The notes under the pieces: generated by a model | Databases searched by the model: none | What the model was told of the DNA's origin: nothing | The model's input: the letters and a program-made list of their open reading frames with translations, nothing else | Shown here: in pieces, positions 29,456 to 38,108 of the stretch | Position numbering within the stretch: the first letter of the stretch is position 1 | How the letters are laid out: every line of letters starts with the position of its first letter | Position numbers and translations under genes: made by a program | DNA from: Serratia sp. FDAARGOS_506 | Lineage (GTDB): Bacteria > Pseudomonadota > Gammaproteobacteria > Enterobacterales > Enterobacteriaceae | Assembly: GCF_003812745.1 (NCBI RefSeq) | Contig: NZ_CP033831.1 | Span: forward strand, 744,001-808,000 | Reading direction: 5' to 3' | DNA length: 64,000 nt

Positions 29456-29782
29456 TCAATCCCACCAGATATCGAACAGATCGCTGACCTTAACATCGGT
29501 CAGTTTGCGCGCTTCCAGCCAGTTTTTCACCAGCTCGCGCTGCTCGTCGGTGCAGTGGCCGATCTTCTGCAGGCAGATCAGACCTTCCCACTGCAGGTAG
29601 CCGCTGCCGTCAAACGCCAGGCCGTTCGGCTCGATCACTTCATCGATGAAGGTATCCAGCGTGCTGTCGATGTCTTCCACCGACGTGCCTTCGGCGAAGC
29701 GCCAGGCTACGGAGAAACCCAGCTCCTGAAATTCTTCAATGTGCAACTTTTTACGTAAACGACGACTGCGGTTCTTAGCCAT
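29456..29782 (-). CDS. yggL: YggL family protein (DUF469)
   Basis: This 108-residue protein belongs to the YggL/DUF469 family, reported in E. coli to be associated with 50S ribosomal particles. It starts [25 protein letters not shown], a basic N-terminus followed by an acidic body ending DLFDIWWD. Its ATG overlaps the trmB stop by one base (TAATG). Confidence 0.92.
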   Translation of the reverse strand: MAKNRSRRLRKKLHIEEFQELGFSVAWRFAEGTSVEDIDSTLDTFIDEVIEPNGLAFDGSGYLQWEGLICLQKIGHCTDEQRELVKNWLEARKLTDVKVSDLFDIWWD

Positions 29783-30501
29783 TATTCTTTCCTCTCAAAC
29801 ATCAAGTCCCAAACGCCATGTCCCAGGCGCTGGCCGCGTAATTCAAACTTCGTCAGTGGGCGCGAATCCGGACGCGGCACGTAATCATTATCGCTGGAAA
29901 GATTACGGTAGCCTGCGACCCCGTTCATAACCTCTAACATATGTTCCGCATAAGGTTGCCAATCGGTGGCCATGTGGAAGACGCCGCCGGTCTTCAGCTT
30001 GCGCAGCACCAGTTCGACAAACGGCGTTTGCACGATGCGGCGCTTGTTGTGGCGCGCCTTGTGCCACGGATCGGGGAAGAACAGCTGCACCATGTCCAGC
30101 GAGCCGTCCGGGATCATGTTTTCCAGCACCTCAACCGCGTCGTGGCACATCACGCGCAGGTTGCTCAGCTTCGCCTCGTGGGCGTCGGCCAGGCAGGCGC
30201 CCACGCCCGGCGAGTGCACTTCGATCCCTAAAAAGTTCTGCTGCGGGTTGTTGCCCGCCATGGTCACCAGCGAGGCGCCCATGCCAAAACCGATCTCCAG
30301 CACCGTCGGCGCATCGCGGCCGAACAGCGCAGCGAGATCGACAGCTTCAGCCTGATACTCCACGCCCATCACCGGCCAATAGTTCTCCAGCGCGTGCTGC
30401 TGGCCTTTGGTCAGCCGCCCCTGGCGGCGGACAAAACTGCGGATACGGCGCATCGCGCGGCCGTTCTCATCAAATTCCGGGGAGATGACGTCATTAATCA
30501 T
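29782..30501 (-). CDS. trmB: tRNA (guanine-46-N7) methyltransferase
   Basis: TrmB makes m7G46 in tRNA variable loops using S-adenosylmethionine. The start [20 protein letters not shown] gives 239 residues as in E. coli; nine upstream in-frame codons are not conserved. The SAM site is [12 protein letters not shown], and [20 protein letters not shown] is the family's substrate motif. It is cotranscribed with yggL and divergent from mutY. Confidence 0.96.
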   Translation of the reverse strand: MINDVISPEFDENGRAMRRIRSFVRRQGRLTKGQQHALENYWPVMGVEYQAEAVDLAALFGRDAPTVLEIGFGMGASLVTMAGNNPQQNFLGIEVHSPGVGACLADAHEAKLSNLRVMCHDAVEVLENMIPDGSLDMVQLFFPDPWHKARHNKRRIVQTPFVELVLRKLKTGGVFHMATDWQPYAEHMLEVMNGVAGYRNLSSDNDYVPRPDSRPLTKFELRGQRLGHGVWDLMFERKE

Positions 30502-30681
30502 AGTGCTTTCTGTCTGTTTGGCTGCCAATTAGGGAAACGCGCATTATGCAAAGATACATTGGTTTAGCAAGTGTTCATCTTCTGTACCCGCCGTGCGGCG
30601 TCGGAAAGTTCCGGTTTACAGCACCATGACTCTATGCTGCAATCTCGCTTCATTTTCTGCCGGATAACGACGCTGCTCATG

Positions 30682-31779
30682 ATGCAAGCACAACAATTCG
30701 CACAGGTGGTGCTTGACTGGTACCAGCGCTACGGCCGCAAGACCCTGCCGTGGCAGCTGGAAAAAACCGCCTATCAAGTATGGCTCTCCGAGGTGATGTT
30801 GCAACAAACCCAGGTTGCCACCGTCATTCCTTATTTTCAGCGCTTTATGGCCCGTTTTCCCAACGTGCGCGCGCTGGCGGAGGCCCCGCTGGACGAAGTG
30901 CTGCATCTGTGGACCGGCCTCGGCTATTACGCCCGCGCCCGCAACCTGCACAAGGCGGCGCAAACCATTGTCGCACAGCACGGCGGCGAGTTCCCGACAA
31001 CCTTCGCAGAAATCGCCGATTTACCGGGCGTTGGCCGCTCCACCGCCGGCGCAGTGCTGTCGTTGGCGCTGGGCCAACACTATCCTATCCTCGACGGCAA
31101 CGTGAAGCGCGTGCTGGCCCGCTGCTACGCGGTGGAAGGCTGGCCAGGCAAGAAAGAAGTCGAAAACCGACTGTGGAAAATCAGCGAAGAGGTCACCCCG
31201 GCGCAGGGCGTCGGCCAGTTTAACCAGGCGATGATGGATCTGGGCGCGATGGTCTGCACCCGCTCAAAACCCAAGTGCGAACTCTGCCCGCTCAACGTTG
31301 GCTGCCTGTCTTACGCCAACCACAGTTGGGCCAACTACCCAGGCAAGAAACCCAAGCAGACCCTGCCGGAAAAAACCGCCTACTTCTTATTGCTGCAGCA
31401 TGGCGACCGCGTGTGGCTGGAGCAACGCCCGGCGGTGGGCCTGTGGGGTGGCCTGTTCTGCTTCCCGCAGTTCAGCGCGCGCGTGGATTTGGAACTCTGG
31501 CTGCAGCAGCGCGGTCTGAAAGGCAAGCGCCTGGAGCAGCTGACCGCGTTTCGCCACACGTTCAGCCATTTCCACCTCGATATCGTGCCGATGTGGCTGT
31601 CGCTCGATGCCGCGGGCAGCGGCATGGATGAGGGCACAGGTCTCTGGTATAACTTAGCGCAGCCGCCGTCGGTCGGGCTGGCAGCGCCGGTGGATCGCCT
31701 GTTGCAACAGCTGGCGAAGCAGCCCCCGATCCAACAAAACTTATATGGCGATAGCGCCATCGATGAGGAATTAGCATGA
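30682..31779 (+). CDS. mutY: Adenine DNA glycosylase MutY
   Basis: MutY removes adenine mispaired with 8-oxoguanine. The 365-residue protein has the catalytic region [15 protein letters not shown], the helix-hairpin-helix [18 protein letters not shown] with [11 protein letters not shown], and the [4Fe-4S] cysteines in [19 protein letters not shown]-terminal NUDT1-like domain that reads 8-oxoG follows. MQAQQF aligns with the E. coli start; the preceding ATG (30679) is an alternative. Longer upstream in-frame sequence is not used. It overlaps yggX by 4 bp. Confidence 0.96.
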   Translation: MQAQQFAQVVLDWYQRYGRKTLPWQLEKTAYQVWLSEVMLQQTQVATVIPYFQRFMARFPNVRALAEAPLDEVLHLWTGLGYYARARNLHKAAQTIVAQHGGEFPTTFAEIADLPGVGRSTAGAVLSLALGQHYPILDGNVKRVLARCYAVEGWPGKKEVENRLWKISEEVTPAQGVGQFNQAMMDLGAMVCTRSKPKCELCPLNVGCLSYANHSWANYPGKKPKQTLPEKTAYFLLLQHGDRVWLEQRPAVGLWGGLFCFPQFSARVDLELWLQQRGLKGKRLEQLTAFRHTFSHFHLDIVPMWLSLDAAGSGMDEGTGLWYNLAQPPSVGLAAPVDRLLQQLAKQPPIQQNLYGDSAIDEELA

Positions 31780-32048
31780 GCCGCACCATTTTTTGTACTT
31801 TCCTGCAGCGCGACGCCGAAGGCCAGGACTTCCAGCTTTATCCCGGCGACGTCGGCAAACGCATCTACAACGAGATCTCCAAGGAAGCCTGGGGCGAGTG
31901 GATGAAGAAGCAGACCATGCTGATCAACGAGAAGAAGCTGAACATGATGAACGTGGATGACCGCAAGCTGCTGGAAGAGGAAATGATCAAGTTCCTGTTC
32001 GAAGGGCACGACGTGCACATCGAAGGCTATACGCCGCCGAGCGAATAA
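31776..32048 (+). CDS. yggX: Fe(II)-trafficking protein YggX
   Basis: YggX protects Fe-S proteins from oxidative damage and is proposed to handle labile iron. The 90-residue protein starts [20 protein letters not shown] and contains the conserved single cysteine (Cys7). It is translationally coupled to mutY through an ATGA overlap, joining oxidative DNA repair with iron protection, as in E. coli. Confidence 0.96.
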   Translation: MSRTIFCTFLQRDAEGQDFQLYPGDVGKRIYNEISKEAWGEWMKKQTMLINEKKLNMMNVDDRKLLEEEMIKFLFEGHDVHIEGYTPPSE

Positions 32049-32111
32049 CGCTGTTGGGGCCAGGCGCTGGCCCGCTTCAACCCTCTTATACTTCTTCCAA
32101 ACGGCTTTAAG

Positions 32112-33188
32112 ATGAAGAAAATTTTAGCTTTGCTCGTAATAGCGCCTTTGCTGATCTCCTGTTCCGGCAAAAAAAGTGAAGAAATCAACGAAGCCTGGAT
32201 TAAAGATACCAACGGCTTCGACATTCTGATGGGCCAATTCGCCCACAACATCGAGAACATCTGGGGTCTGAACGAAGTTCTGATCGCGGGGCCAAAAGAC
32301 TACGTCAAATATACCGACCAATACCAAACCCGCAGCCATATCAACTTCGACACCGGCGCCATTACCATCGAGACCATCGCCACCACCGATCCGGCCGCGC
32401 ACCTGCGCCAGGCGATCATCAGCACGCTGCTGATGGGTGACGATCCGGGTTCCATCGATCTCTATTCCGATGCCAACGATATCCAGATCAGCAAAGAGCC
32501 GTTCCTGTACGGCCAGGTGCTGGATAACAAGGGCGCACCGATCCGCTGGGAATGGCGCGCGGCGCACTTCGCCGATTACCTGCTGCAGACCAAGCTGCAA
32601 AAACGCACCTCCGGCCTGCACGTGATCTACTCGGTCACCATCCAGCTGGTGCCGAACCACCTGGACAAACGTGCGCACAAATACCTGCCGATGGTGCGCA
32701 AGGCGTCGGAAAAATACGGCGTGGATGAGTCGCTGATCCTGGCGATCATGCAGACCGAATCGAGCTTCAACCCGTATGCGGTGAGCGGTTCGGACGCGCT
32801 GGGCCTGATGCAGGTGGTGCAGCACACCGCCGGTAAGGATGTGTTCCAGATGCGCGGCAAATGGGGCACCCCGAGCCGCAGCTACCTGTTCGATCCGGAG
32901 AACAACATCGACACCGGCACCGCCTATCTGGCGATCCTGCAGAACAACTACCTGGGCGGCATTCAGAATCCGACCTCACGCCGCTATGCGGTGATCACCG
33001 CTTACAACGGCGGTGCCGGCAGCGTGCTGCGGGTGTTCTCCAGCGACAGAACGCGCGCGGTGGGCATCATCAACAGCATGCAGCCTGGCGACGTGTACCA
33101 AACGCTGACCACCAAGCACCCGGCCGCCGAGTCCCGCCGCTATCTGGTGAAAGTGAATACCGCGCAGAAGAGCTACCGCAGGAAGTAG
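32112..33188 (+). CDS. mltC: Membrane-bound lytic murein transglycosylase C
   Basis: MltC is an outer-membrane lipoprotein that cleaves peptidoglycan to 1,6-anhydro products. The 358-residue precursor has a lipobox signal peptide ([17 protein letters not shown], Cys17). The SLT domain contains the catalytic glutamate in [17 protein letters not shown] and later GLMQVVQ and [11 protein letters not shown]. It is the last gene of mutY-yggX-mltC. E. coli has nupG next; here speC follows directly. Confidence 0.96.
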   Translation: MKKILALLVIAPLLISCSGKKSEEINEAWIKDTNGFDILMGQFAHNIENIWGLNEVLIAGPKDYVKYTDQYQTRSHINFDTGAITIETIATTDPAAHLRQAIISTLLMGDDPGSIDLYSDANDIQISKEPFLYGQVLDNKGAPIRWEWRAAHFADYLLQTKLQKRTSGLHVIYSVTIQLVPNHLDKRAHKYLPMVRKASEKYGVDESLILAIMQTESSFNPYAVSGSDALGLMQVVQHTAGKDVFQMRGKWGTPSRSYLFDPENNIDTGTAYLAILQNNYLGGIQNPTSRRYAVITAYNGGAGSVLRVFSSDRTRAVGIINSMQPGDVYQTLTTKHPAAESRRYLVKVNTAQKSYRRK

Positions 33189-33210
33189 CGCTTCCCGCGT
33201 GGAGAGAAGA

Positions 33211-33238
33211 AGGGCCGGTGCGAACCGGCCCTTTTTTT
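33211..33238. terminator. Terminator between mltC and speC
   Basis: AGGGCCGGT and ACCGGCCCT enclose GCGA, followed by T7. The T-run overlaps the convergent speC stop codon. Confidence 0.93.
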
Positions 33239-35402
33239 ATGACTTGATCATATAGCCGAAGATGCGCTTCCAGCCGTGATCTTTTTTCTCGATGTAGACC
33301 CCCTGCAGCTCCGGCGAGAAGCCCGGCAGGCGGTTGATGCCCTCTTCCAGCGCCAGGAAATAGCGCTGCACCGCGCCGCCCCACACTTCGCCCGGCACCA
33401 CGCACAGCACGCCCGGCGGGTACGGCAAGGCCCCCTCCGCCGCGATGCGCCCTTCCGCCTGGCCAATAGGCACCAGCTCGACGTTATCGCGGATAAACTC
33501 CACGTTGGCGTCCTGCGGATTCATCACCACCGGCGGGAAATGCTCCTGACGGAACATTTCCTTTTGCAGCTGTTTGACGTCGAAGCTGACGTACAGATCG
33601 TGCATCTCCTGGCACAGCCGGCGAATGCTGTAGCCGCGGTAGCGCTGCTCGTTCTTGCGGTACACCGTCGGCAGCACCACGCTCAGCGGCGCGTCCTCTT
33701 CAACATAGCGCTCGAACTGCACCAGCATCTCCACCAGTTGCTCCATCTTGGCCGGGTTTTCCGCCGGGGTCAGCAGGAACAGGATCGAGTTGAGATCGCA
33801 CTTCTCCGGCACGATGCCGTTCTCGCGCAGGAAGTTGGCCAGAATGGTGGCCGGCACGCCGAACTCCGTGTATTGGCCGGTCGCGGCGTCGATGCCCGGC
33901 GTGGTCAGCAGCAGCTTGCACGGATCCACCAAATACTGATCCTGGGCATAACCTTCGAAACCGTGCCACGTTTCCCCCGGCACGAAGGTGAAGAAGCGCG
34001 CGTCGTTGGCGATAAGGTCAGTATCGTGATCCTGCCAATCTTTGCCCGCCACCTGCTGCGGAATAAACGGCCTCAGCTGCGAGCAGCGCTTGAGCAACTG
34101 TTTGCGAGTCTCGATGCCCAATTTGACGCAGTCCATCCACATGCGGCGCCCGGCGGGGCCGGCGTGCATCTTGGCGTTGACGTCCAGCGCGGCGAACAGC
34201 GGATAGAACGGGCTGGTCGACGCATGCAGCATGAACGCGTTGTTCAGGTGCTTGTGGTTGCAGTGGCGCTTTTGCCCTTTGATATGGTCGTCTTTCTTGT
34301 GGATCTGCGAGGTCTGCGAGAACCCCGCCTGCTGTTTATGCACCGACTGGGTGACGAAAATGCCCGGATCGTGTTCGTCCAGCTCCAGCAGCAGTGGCGA
34401 GCATTCTTTCAGCATCGGAATAAAACCTTCGTAACCCACCCAGGCGGAGTCGAACAGGATGTAGTCGCACAGGTGGCCGATGGTGTCGATCACTTGGCGA
34501 GCGTTGTAAATCGTGCCGTCGTAAGTACCAAGCTGAATGATCGCCAGCCGGAACGGCCGCGCCGCCGAGGCTTTCTCCGGCGCCACTTCGCGGATCTGCT
34601 CGCGCAGGTAGCGCTCGTCGAAGCAGTGCGCATCGACGCCGCCGATAAAGCCGAACGGGTTGCGGGCGGTTTCCAGATACACCGGCGTGGCACCGGCCTG
34701 AATCAGCGCCCCGTGGTGGTTGGATTTATGGTTGTTGCGATCGAACAGCACCAGATCGCCACGGGTCAGCAGCGCGTTGGTCACCACCTTGTTGGCCGCC
34801 GAGGTGCCGTTGAGCACGAAGTAGGTTTTATCGGCGTTGAACACCCGCGCCGCGTGCTTTTGCGCATCCTTGGCCGAGCCTTCGTGGATCAGCAGATCGC
34901 CCAGCTTGACGTCGGCGTTGCACATGTCGGAACGAAACAGGGTCTCACCGTAGAAATCGAAGAACTGCCGGCCGGCCGGGTGTTTACGGAAGAACTCGCC
35001 GCCCTGATGCCCCGGGCAGGCGAAGGTCGAATTTTCCATCTCGACGTAGGTCTTCAGCGTTTTGAAGAACGGCGGCAGCAGCGCCTGCTCGTAGGCGTCG
35101 GCGGCGGCCTCCAGCTGCGCCATATAGAACGGCTTGCTGGCGCCGGCCAGCAGCGCGAAAACCCCACTGACAAACGGCAGATAGTCCGGGGACAGATGCT
35201 CGTCCCCTTCCACCGCCACGAAGGTCGGAATGTCGAACCCCGTCGCCTGCAAGCGCGCCAGAATGCCGGCGTTCACGTCGGCGACCGACACCACCACCGC
35301 CGCCACGTCGGTGTAGTCCGTCTGCTCTACGCGCACGATCTGGCGCAGCGTCTCAATGGTGGCGACCAGGCTGGCGCTGGTCGCGATTTTCAATTCTTTC
35401 AT
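33237..35402 (-). CDS. speC: Ornithine decarboxylase, biosynthetic
   Basis: This PLP-dependent fold-III decarboxylase makes putrescine from ornithine. From MKELKIATSASLVATIE it has 721 residues with the N-terminal wing domain, the PLP lysine in TQSVHKQQAGFSQTSQIHK and the C-terminal decarboxylase domain. Long conserved runs such as HEGSAKDAQKHAARVF match E. coli SpeC. An ATG one codon upstream is the alternative start. The position after mltC and before tRNA-Phe fits speC rather than the inducible speF, and no potE follows. The 5' region holds a possible leader peptide. Confidence 0.95.
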   Translation of the reverse strand: MKELKIATSASLVATIETLRQIVRVEQTDYTDVAAVVVSVADVNAGILARLQATGFDIPTFVAVEGDEHLSPDYLPFVSGVFALLAGASKPFYMAQLEAAADAYEQALLPPFFKTLKTYVEMENSTFACPGHQGGEFFRKHPAGRQFFDFYGETLFRSDMCNADVKLGDLLIHEGSAKDAQKHAARVFNADKTYFVLNGTSAANKVVTNALLTRGDLVLFDRNNHKSNHHGALIQAGATPVYLETARNPFGFIGGVDAHCFDERYLREQIREVAPEKASAARPFRLAIIQLGTYDGTIYNARQVIDTIGHLCDYILFDSAWVGYEGFIPMLKECSPLLLELDEHDPGIFVTQSVHKQQAGFSQTSQIHKKDDHIKGQKRHCNHKHLNNAFMLHASTSPFYPLFAALDVNAKMHAGPAGRRMWMDCVKLGIETRKQLLKRCSQLRPFIPQQVAGKDWQDHDTDLIANDARFFTFVPGETWHGFEGYAQDQYLVDPCKLLLTTPGIDAATGQYTEFGVPATILANFLRENGIVPEKCDLNSILFLLTPAENPAKMEQLVEMLVQFERYVEEDAPLSVVLPTVYRKNEQRYRGYSIRRLCQEMHDLYVSFDVKQLQKEMFRQEHFPPVVMNPQDANVEFIRDNVELVPIGQAEGRIAAEGALPYPPGVLCVVPGEVWGGAVQRYFLALEEGINRLPGFSPELQGVYIEKKDHGWKRIFGYMIKS

Positions 35403-35647
35403 CATGCTGACTCTCAAACGGTGAAGGATGAGGGTGTGCCACCGGCACGGTAATGAGATAACGCGGTTATCCCGGTAAAAGCGATACCCGGGCACGGCAG
35501 CATAAGCGGCGTGCGTGACCGGCTCATGATCGGGGATCATCAGGCGGCTATCGGGAGAACTGGTCTTGGCAGCGTCCGACAGGCATCAGTAAAATCAGGG
35601 CCGCAGCGCTGGCTTTACGCATGCCTAACAGCGAGCATCAGGCGGCC

Positions 35648-35764
35648 TTACCGCATGGCCGGCAGGCGTATTCGGGCGGCTGACGTGCGAAGGAGGCAAC
35701 GGCGGAACGGTGGCGGCGTCAGATGTCTGGTGCGCAGCAGCGCTTGAGCAACAAAACCAGTCAT
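35648..35764 (-). CDS. Candidate leader peptide upstream of speC
   Basis: This 38-codon ORF starts with ATG eight bases after a good AGAGGG Shine-Dalgarno sequence and ends about 245 bp before the speC start. The peptide begins MTGFVAQALLRTRHL. It has a TPPPF stretch (three prolines at residues 17-19), eight arginines and ends RLPAMR. Consecutive prolines stall ribosomes without EF-P. Leader-peptide control is known for E. coli speF through the ornithine-sensing SpeFL, and this one does not resemble SpeFL in the part seen. The function is inference; chance remains possible for an ORF this short. Confidence 0.4.
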   Translation of the reverse strand: MTGFVAQALLRTRHLTPPPFRRCLLRTSAARIRLPAMR

Positions 35765-36069
35765 GCCAATAACCCTCTGACTTATAAGAAGCGGGAACAC
35801 CGTCAGGGAACGGAGAGTGCTAAAATTTGCGCAATGATTGCATGATTCGTTGTGGGGTTCAAGCAAGAATCGCCTTGATTTAGCGTTCATTAATCAAGAA
35901 ATAACTTATTGTTATTTAATAAATAATATCATAGAAACTCATCTTGATGCTGGTATAAATACACGTTTTATATGCATATTTATTGAATGCCAATATCCCT
36001 CTTCCCGCTACCCCGCCGAGCTCGCTGCCTGAAAATAGAGCAACCGATCGGCTTTGTGACAGAAAGCGA

Positions 36070-36105
36070 TTGACGCCACCCGGCCAATACGGTTTAATGC
36101 GCCCC
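36070..36105 (+). promoter_or_regulatory. tRNA-Phe promoter
   Basis: TTGACG (36070-36075) and TTTAAT (36093-36098) are 17 bp apart, followed by the GC-rich discriminator GCGCCCC. That layout is typical of stringently controlled stable-RNA promoters. Transcription should start near 36105, just before the mature tRNA. Confidence 0.85.
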
Positions 36106-36108
36106 GTT

Positions 36109-36184
36109 GCCCGGATAGCTCAGTCGGTAGAGCAGGGGATTGAAAATCCCCGTGTCCTTGGTTCGATTCCGAGTCCGGGCACCA
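36109..36184 (+). tRNA. pheV: tRNA-Phe (GAA)
   Basis: The 76-base cloverleaf has acceptor stem GCCCGGA/TCCGGGC, D arm, anticodon GAA at 36142-36144 in the stem GGGGATTGAAAATCCCC, T arm with GGTTCGATTCC and an encoded CCA. It appears identical to E. coli tRNA-Phe. Its place beyond speC corresponds to pheV, a known insertion site for genomic islands. Its last 17 bases recur three times downstream. Confidence 0.98.
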
Positions 36185-36192
36185 TATTCAGA

Positions 36193-36217
36193 AAACCCAG
36201 CCTATGGCTGGGTTTTT
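36193..36217 (+). terminator. Rho-independent terminator, repeat copy 1
   Basis: AAACCCAGCC-TAT-GGCTGGGTTT followed by more Ts lies 8 bp past the tRNA CCA. Confidence 0.9.
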
Positions 36218-36353
36218 GCTTTTCAGGGACAGGACTCTTCATCGAACTGCGTTCGATTATTCGGCCCAAAGGCCTCACCCTGCGGGCCAGCGCTAAAGCG
36301 CTGTTCAACGCGGCGCAAGCGCCAGTTGTCCGAGTCCGGGCACCATATTCAGA

Positions 36354-36378
36354 GAACCCAGCCTATGGCTGGGTTTTT
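36354..36378 (+). terminator. Rho-independent terminator, repeat copy 2
   Basis: Same hairpin as in copy 1, with one A-to-G change at the outer base of the 5' arm. Confidence 0.85.
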
Positions 36379-36514
36379 GCTTTTCAAGGACAGGACTCTT
36401 CATCGAACTGCGTTCGATTATTCGGCCCAAAGGCCTCACCCTGCGGGCCAGCGCTAAAGCGCTGTTCAACGCGGCGCAAGCGCCAGTTGTCCGAGTCCGG
36501 GCACCATATTCAGA

Positions 36515-36539
36515 GAACCCAGCCTATGGCTGGGTTTTT
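36515..36539 (+). terminator. Rho-independent terminator, repeat copy 3
   Basis: Same hairpin as in copy 2. Confidence 0.85.
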
Positions 36540-36650
36540 GCTTTTCAGGGACAGGACTCGTCATCGAACTGCGTTCGATTATTCGGCCCAAAGGCCTCAC
36601 CCTGCGGGCCAGCGCTAAAGCGTTGTTCAACGCGGCGCAAGCGCCAGTTT

Positions 36651-36706
36651 TCCGAGTCCGATCGCCCTATTTAGAAAAACCGCCCAAAAGGCGTTTTTTC
36701 CTTTTT
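36651..36706 (+). terminator. Degenerate fourth repeat with its own terminator
   Basis: TCCGAGTCCG matches the tRNA-derived start. The following bases then diverge but keep the order: spacer, A-rich run, and the hairpin CGCC-CAAAA-GGCG with T6. Confidence 0.7.
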
Positions 36707-37209
36707 AGGATTCACGCTACCTGACCGTACAGGTTCTGATAGATAAAACAACGTCTGCATTATTAGAATATTTCTCAGCCGCCAACCACCGTGCAAAAGT
36801 TCAGCTTTTTCTGCAAAACCGGCAGTCAAAAAGTGGAGTATCCCAGCATGACTTTGGACAATGCATTGCCCTGCCCAGGGCAAATTTGTCGGCATCGGGT
36901 ACTATATAATGACACTCTTCTGACCAGAAGGGAGTTAACGGAATGCCGCGAGCAAATATATCGGAACAATAAAATTAATTATTTACAGATAAGTTGACGT
37001 ACTGATAATAAAAAAGAGACTCAATTACATCATCGCGTATCTCGTAATAATGAAGGGATTATGGCATTTCCTGGATTACATGAGATTTTAGCGCTGGCAG
37101 CATAGCACGAGCTTCAATGTGCTTTTGCTGCGTGAGGTGTTGAATGAGACGCTGATCCTCGACTGATTTCTACCGCCACCATGAGCATTTCGACTTTTAA
37201 AATGCAATC

Positions 37210-37425
37210 CTATTCATTCCTGTGATCCGGCAACGGTTTCGCACTGGCTGAAGTGTAGAAAGGTGCCGAATTAACGGCGGTATTTTTGTTGTCGTGGCGG
37301 TGAACGTCCACCGAACTGATTGCCGGATAGGGCTTGTTCACTTCGCCGTCGCGGCCAGAATCTTTCAAACCCAGCTCAAAAAACCTTCTTTTCCTGACAA
37401 ACTCAGTCCCGCGCAAATTCAACAA
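37210..37425 (-). pseudogene. Possible gene remnant, 71 codons
   Basis: The reading frame ends GLKDSGRDGEVNKPYP... and TSASAKPLPDHRNE. Its composition looks protein-like, with a short helical basic start. No complete family is recognised and no strong ribosome-binding sequence was seen. It may be the C-terminal remnant of a lost gene or a small hypothetical gene. Confidence 0.25.
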
Positions 37426-38076
37426 ACGGTAAACCAGCGAGTTAAAGCGAACAATCCGCGTACATCGCTTTATGCCACTGGGGGTAAAATCTTACGGTGA
37501 TGAACGGTAACAACAATGGGAAACGTGCGGCCGCCCCGAGAAACGGGTTTAACCTCTCCTGCATAAAACCATATAACCATTTGAATAAATTAACAAAAAA
37601 TAAATAAATTAGCCGATTTCATAATTTCACTTTCGATTTCATCTTTTCCAAAAGCGCCTGCCTTCTAATATCACGTTATTTCACCTTCTCAGCGCCTATT
37701 TTAAGGTTATTCTAAGCAACGAACACCCGATCCCGGAAATGCAAAACGAACGCAGGCTGGCACATATCACCAGAAAAACAGATGAGCACCCCATGCGGTG
37801 GGTAGCCGCTCCGGATAACCGTTTTCATGGCGTGATTATTCAAAAATACCGGATTTTTACTTAGGAATATTCATTAAAACCACATGCAAGCTTTCAAAGG
37901 GATTTTCATGGAAAGAAATACGCCCGTAGCCTTTACCTGATGCGCTAACGAATTCTAAACGGGCATTTAAAAATGCGGTATTTTCTGCCCGTATACATTT
38001 AATTTAATTCGTGAAGCTTACTTATAAAAAAAGCAGCCTGGTTGCTATAAGCCACCCTATCTGCAGCCGTATTTCT

Positions 38077-38095
38077 GGGTATTATTCTCATTATA
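38077..38095. promoter_or_regulatory. Fur-like box before the N-hydroxylase
   Basis: This site matches the 19-bp Fur consensus at 12 positions and includes TTCTCATTAT, shared exactly with the better site before exbB. It lies 14 bp before the start codon. Iron control fits a siderophore enzyme but is inference. Confidence 0.4.
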
Positions 38096-38108
38096 CTGGA
38101 GCTTATTA

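Larger units (their letters stand above)
35403..36108. other. Long speC leader and tRNA-Phe upstream region
   Basis: This region holds no full-size gene. On the minus strand it contains a candidate leader ORF (35648-35764). Structures closer to speC include the palindrome ATGATC-GGG-GATCAT at 35526-35540 and a CCCGG/CCGGG hairpin around 35470-35492. An AT-rich stretch at 35880-35990 and the tRNA promoter follow. E. coli has yqgA between speC and the tRNA; it is absent here. Confidence 0.55.
36168..36650 (+). repeat. Three 161-bp tandem repeats carrying the tRNA-Phe 3' end
   Basis: Units start at 36168, 36329 and 36490. Each begins with the last 17 bases of tRNA-Phe (TCCGAGTCCGGGCACCA); the first is the tRNA's own end. 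A terminator hairpin and a run of short stems follow: ATCGAAC-TGC-GTTCGAT, GGCC-CAAA-GGCC, AGCGCT-AA-AGCGCT and GGCGC-AA-GCGCC. Copies 1 and 2 differ at two bases and copies 2 and 3 at four. A decayed fourth copy starts at 36651. The plan resembles the 178-bp repeats behind E. coli tyrT (rtT RNA), which also carry the tRNA 3' end. Confidence 0.95.
36707..38108. other. AT-rich, largely non-coding stretch after tRNA-Phe
   Basis: About 1.4 kb without a convincing full-length gene. It contains the palindrome TTGCCCTG-CC-CAGGGCAA (36866-36883), TATAAT (36905-36910) and AGGGAG before a nine-codon ORF at 36943. Two possible minus-strand gene remnants follow (about 37062-37163 and 37210-37425). Low GC and broken reading frames suggest decayed acquired DNA. 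Confidence 0.55.

Noticed and set aside
33276..35453. 725-codon frame on the plus strand opposite speC
   Set aside because: Antisense shadow; speC is unambiguous on the minus strand.
35983..36618. 211-codon plus-strand reading frame across tRNA-Phe and its repeats
   Set aside because: It runs through a tRNA and several terminators. The open frame results from the repeat having no stops in any forward frame, and 161 is not a multiple of 3, so each copy is read differently.
36168..36650. CRISPR array
   Set aside because: The 161-bp units are contiguous and nearly identical along their whole length, so there are no spacers, and no cas genes are present.
36168..36706. Attachment-site duplications of an integrated element
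   Set aside because: The tRNA 3' ends are only 161 bp apart, and no integrase or excisionase gene lies in the window. An ancient origin by slipped integration cannot be excluded.
36671..36895. 74-codon minus-strand frame after the tRNA repeats
   Set aside because: It ends inside the degenerate repeat terminator and reads through the palindrome at 36866; no family features.
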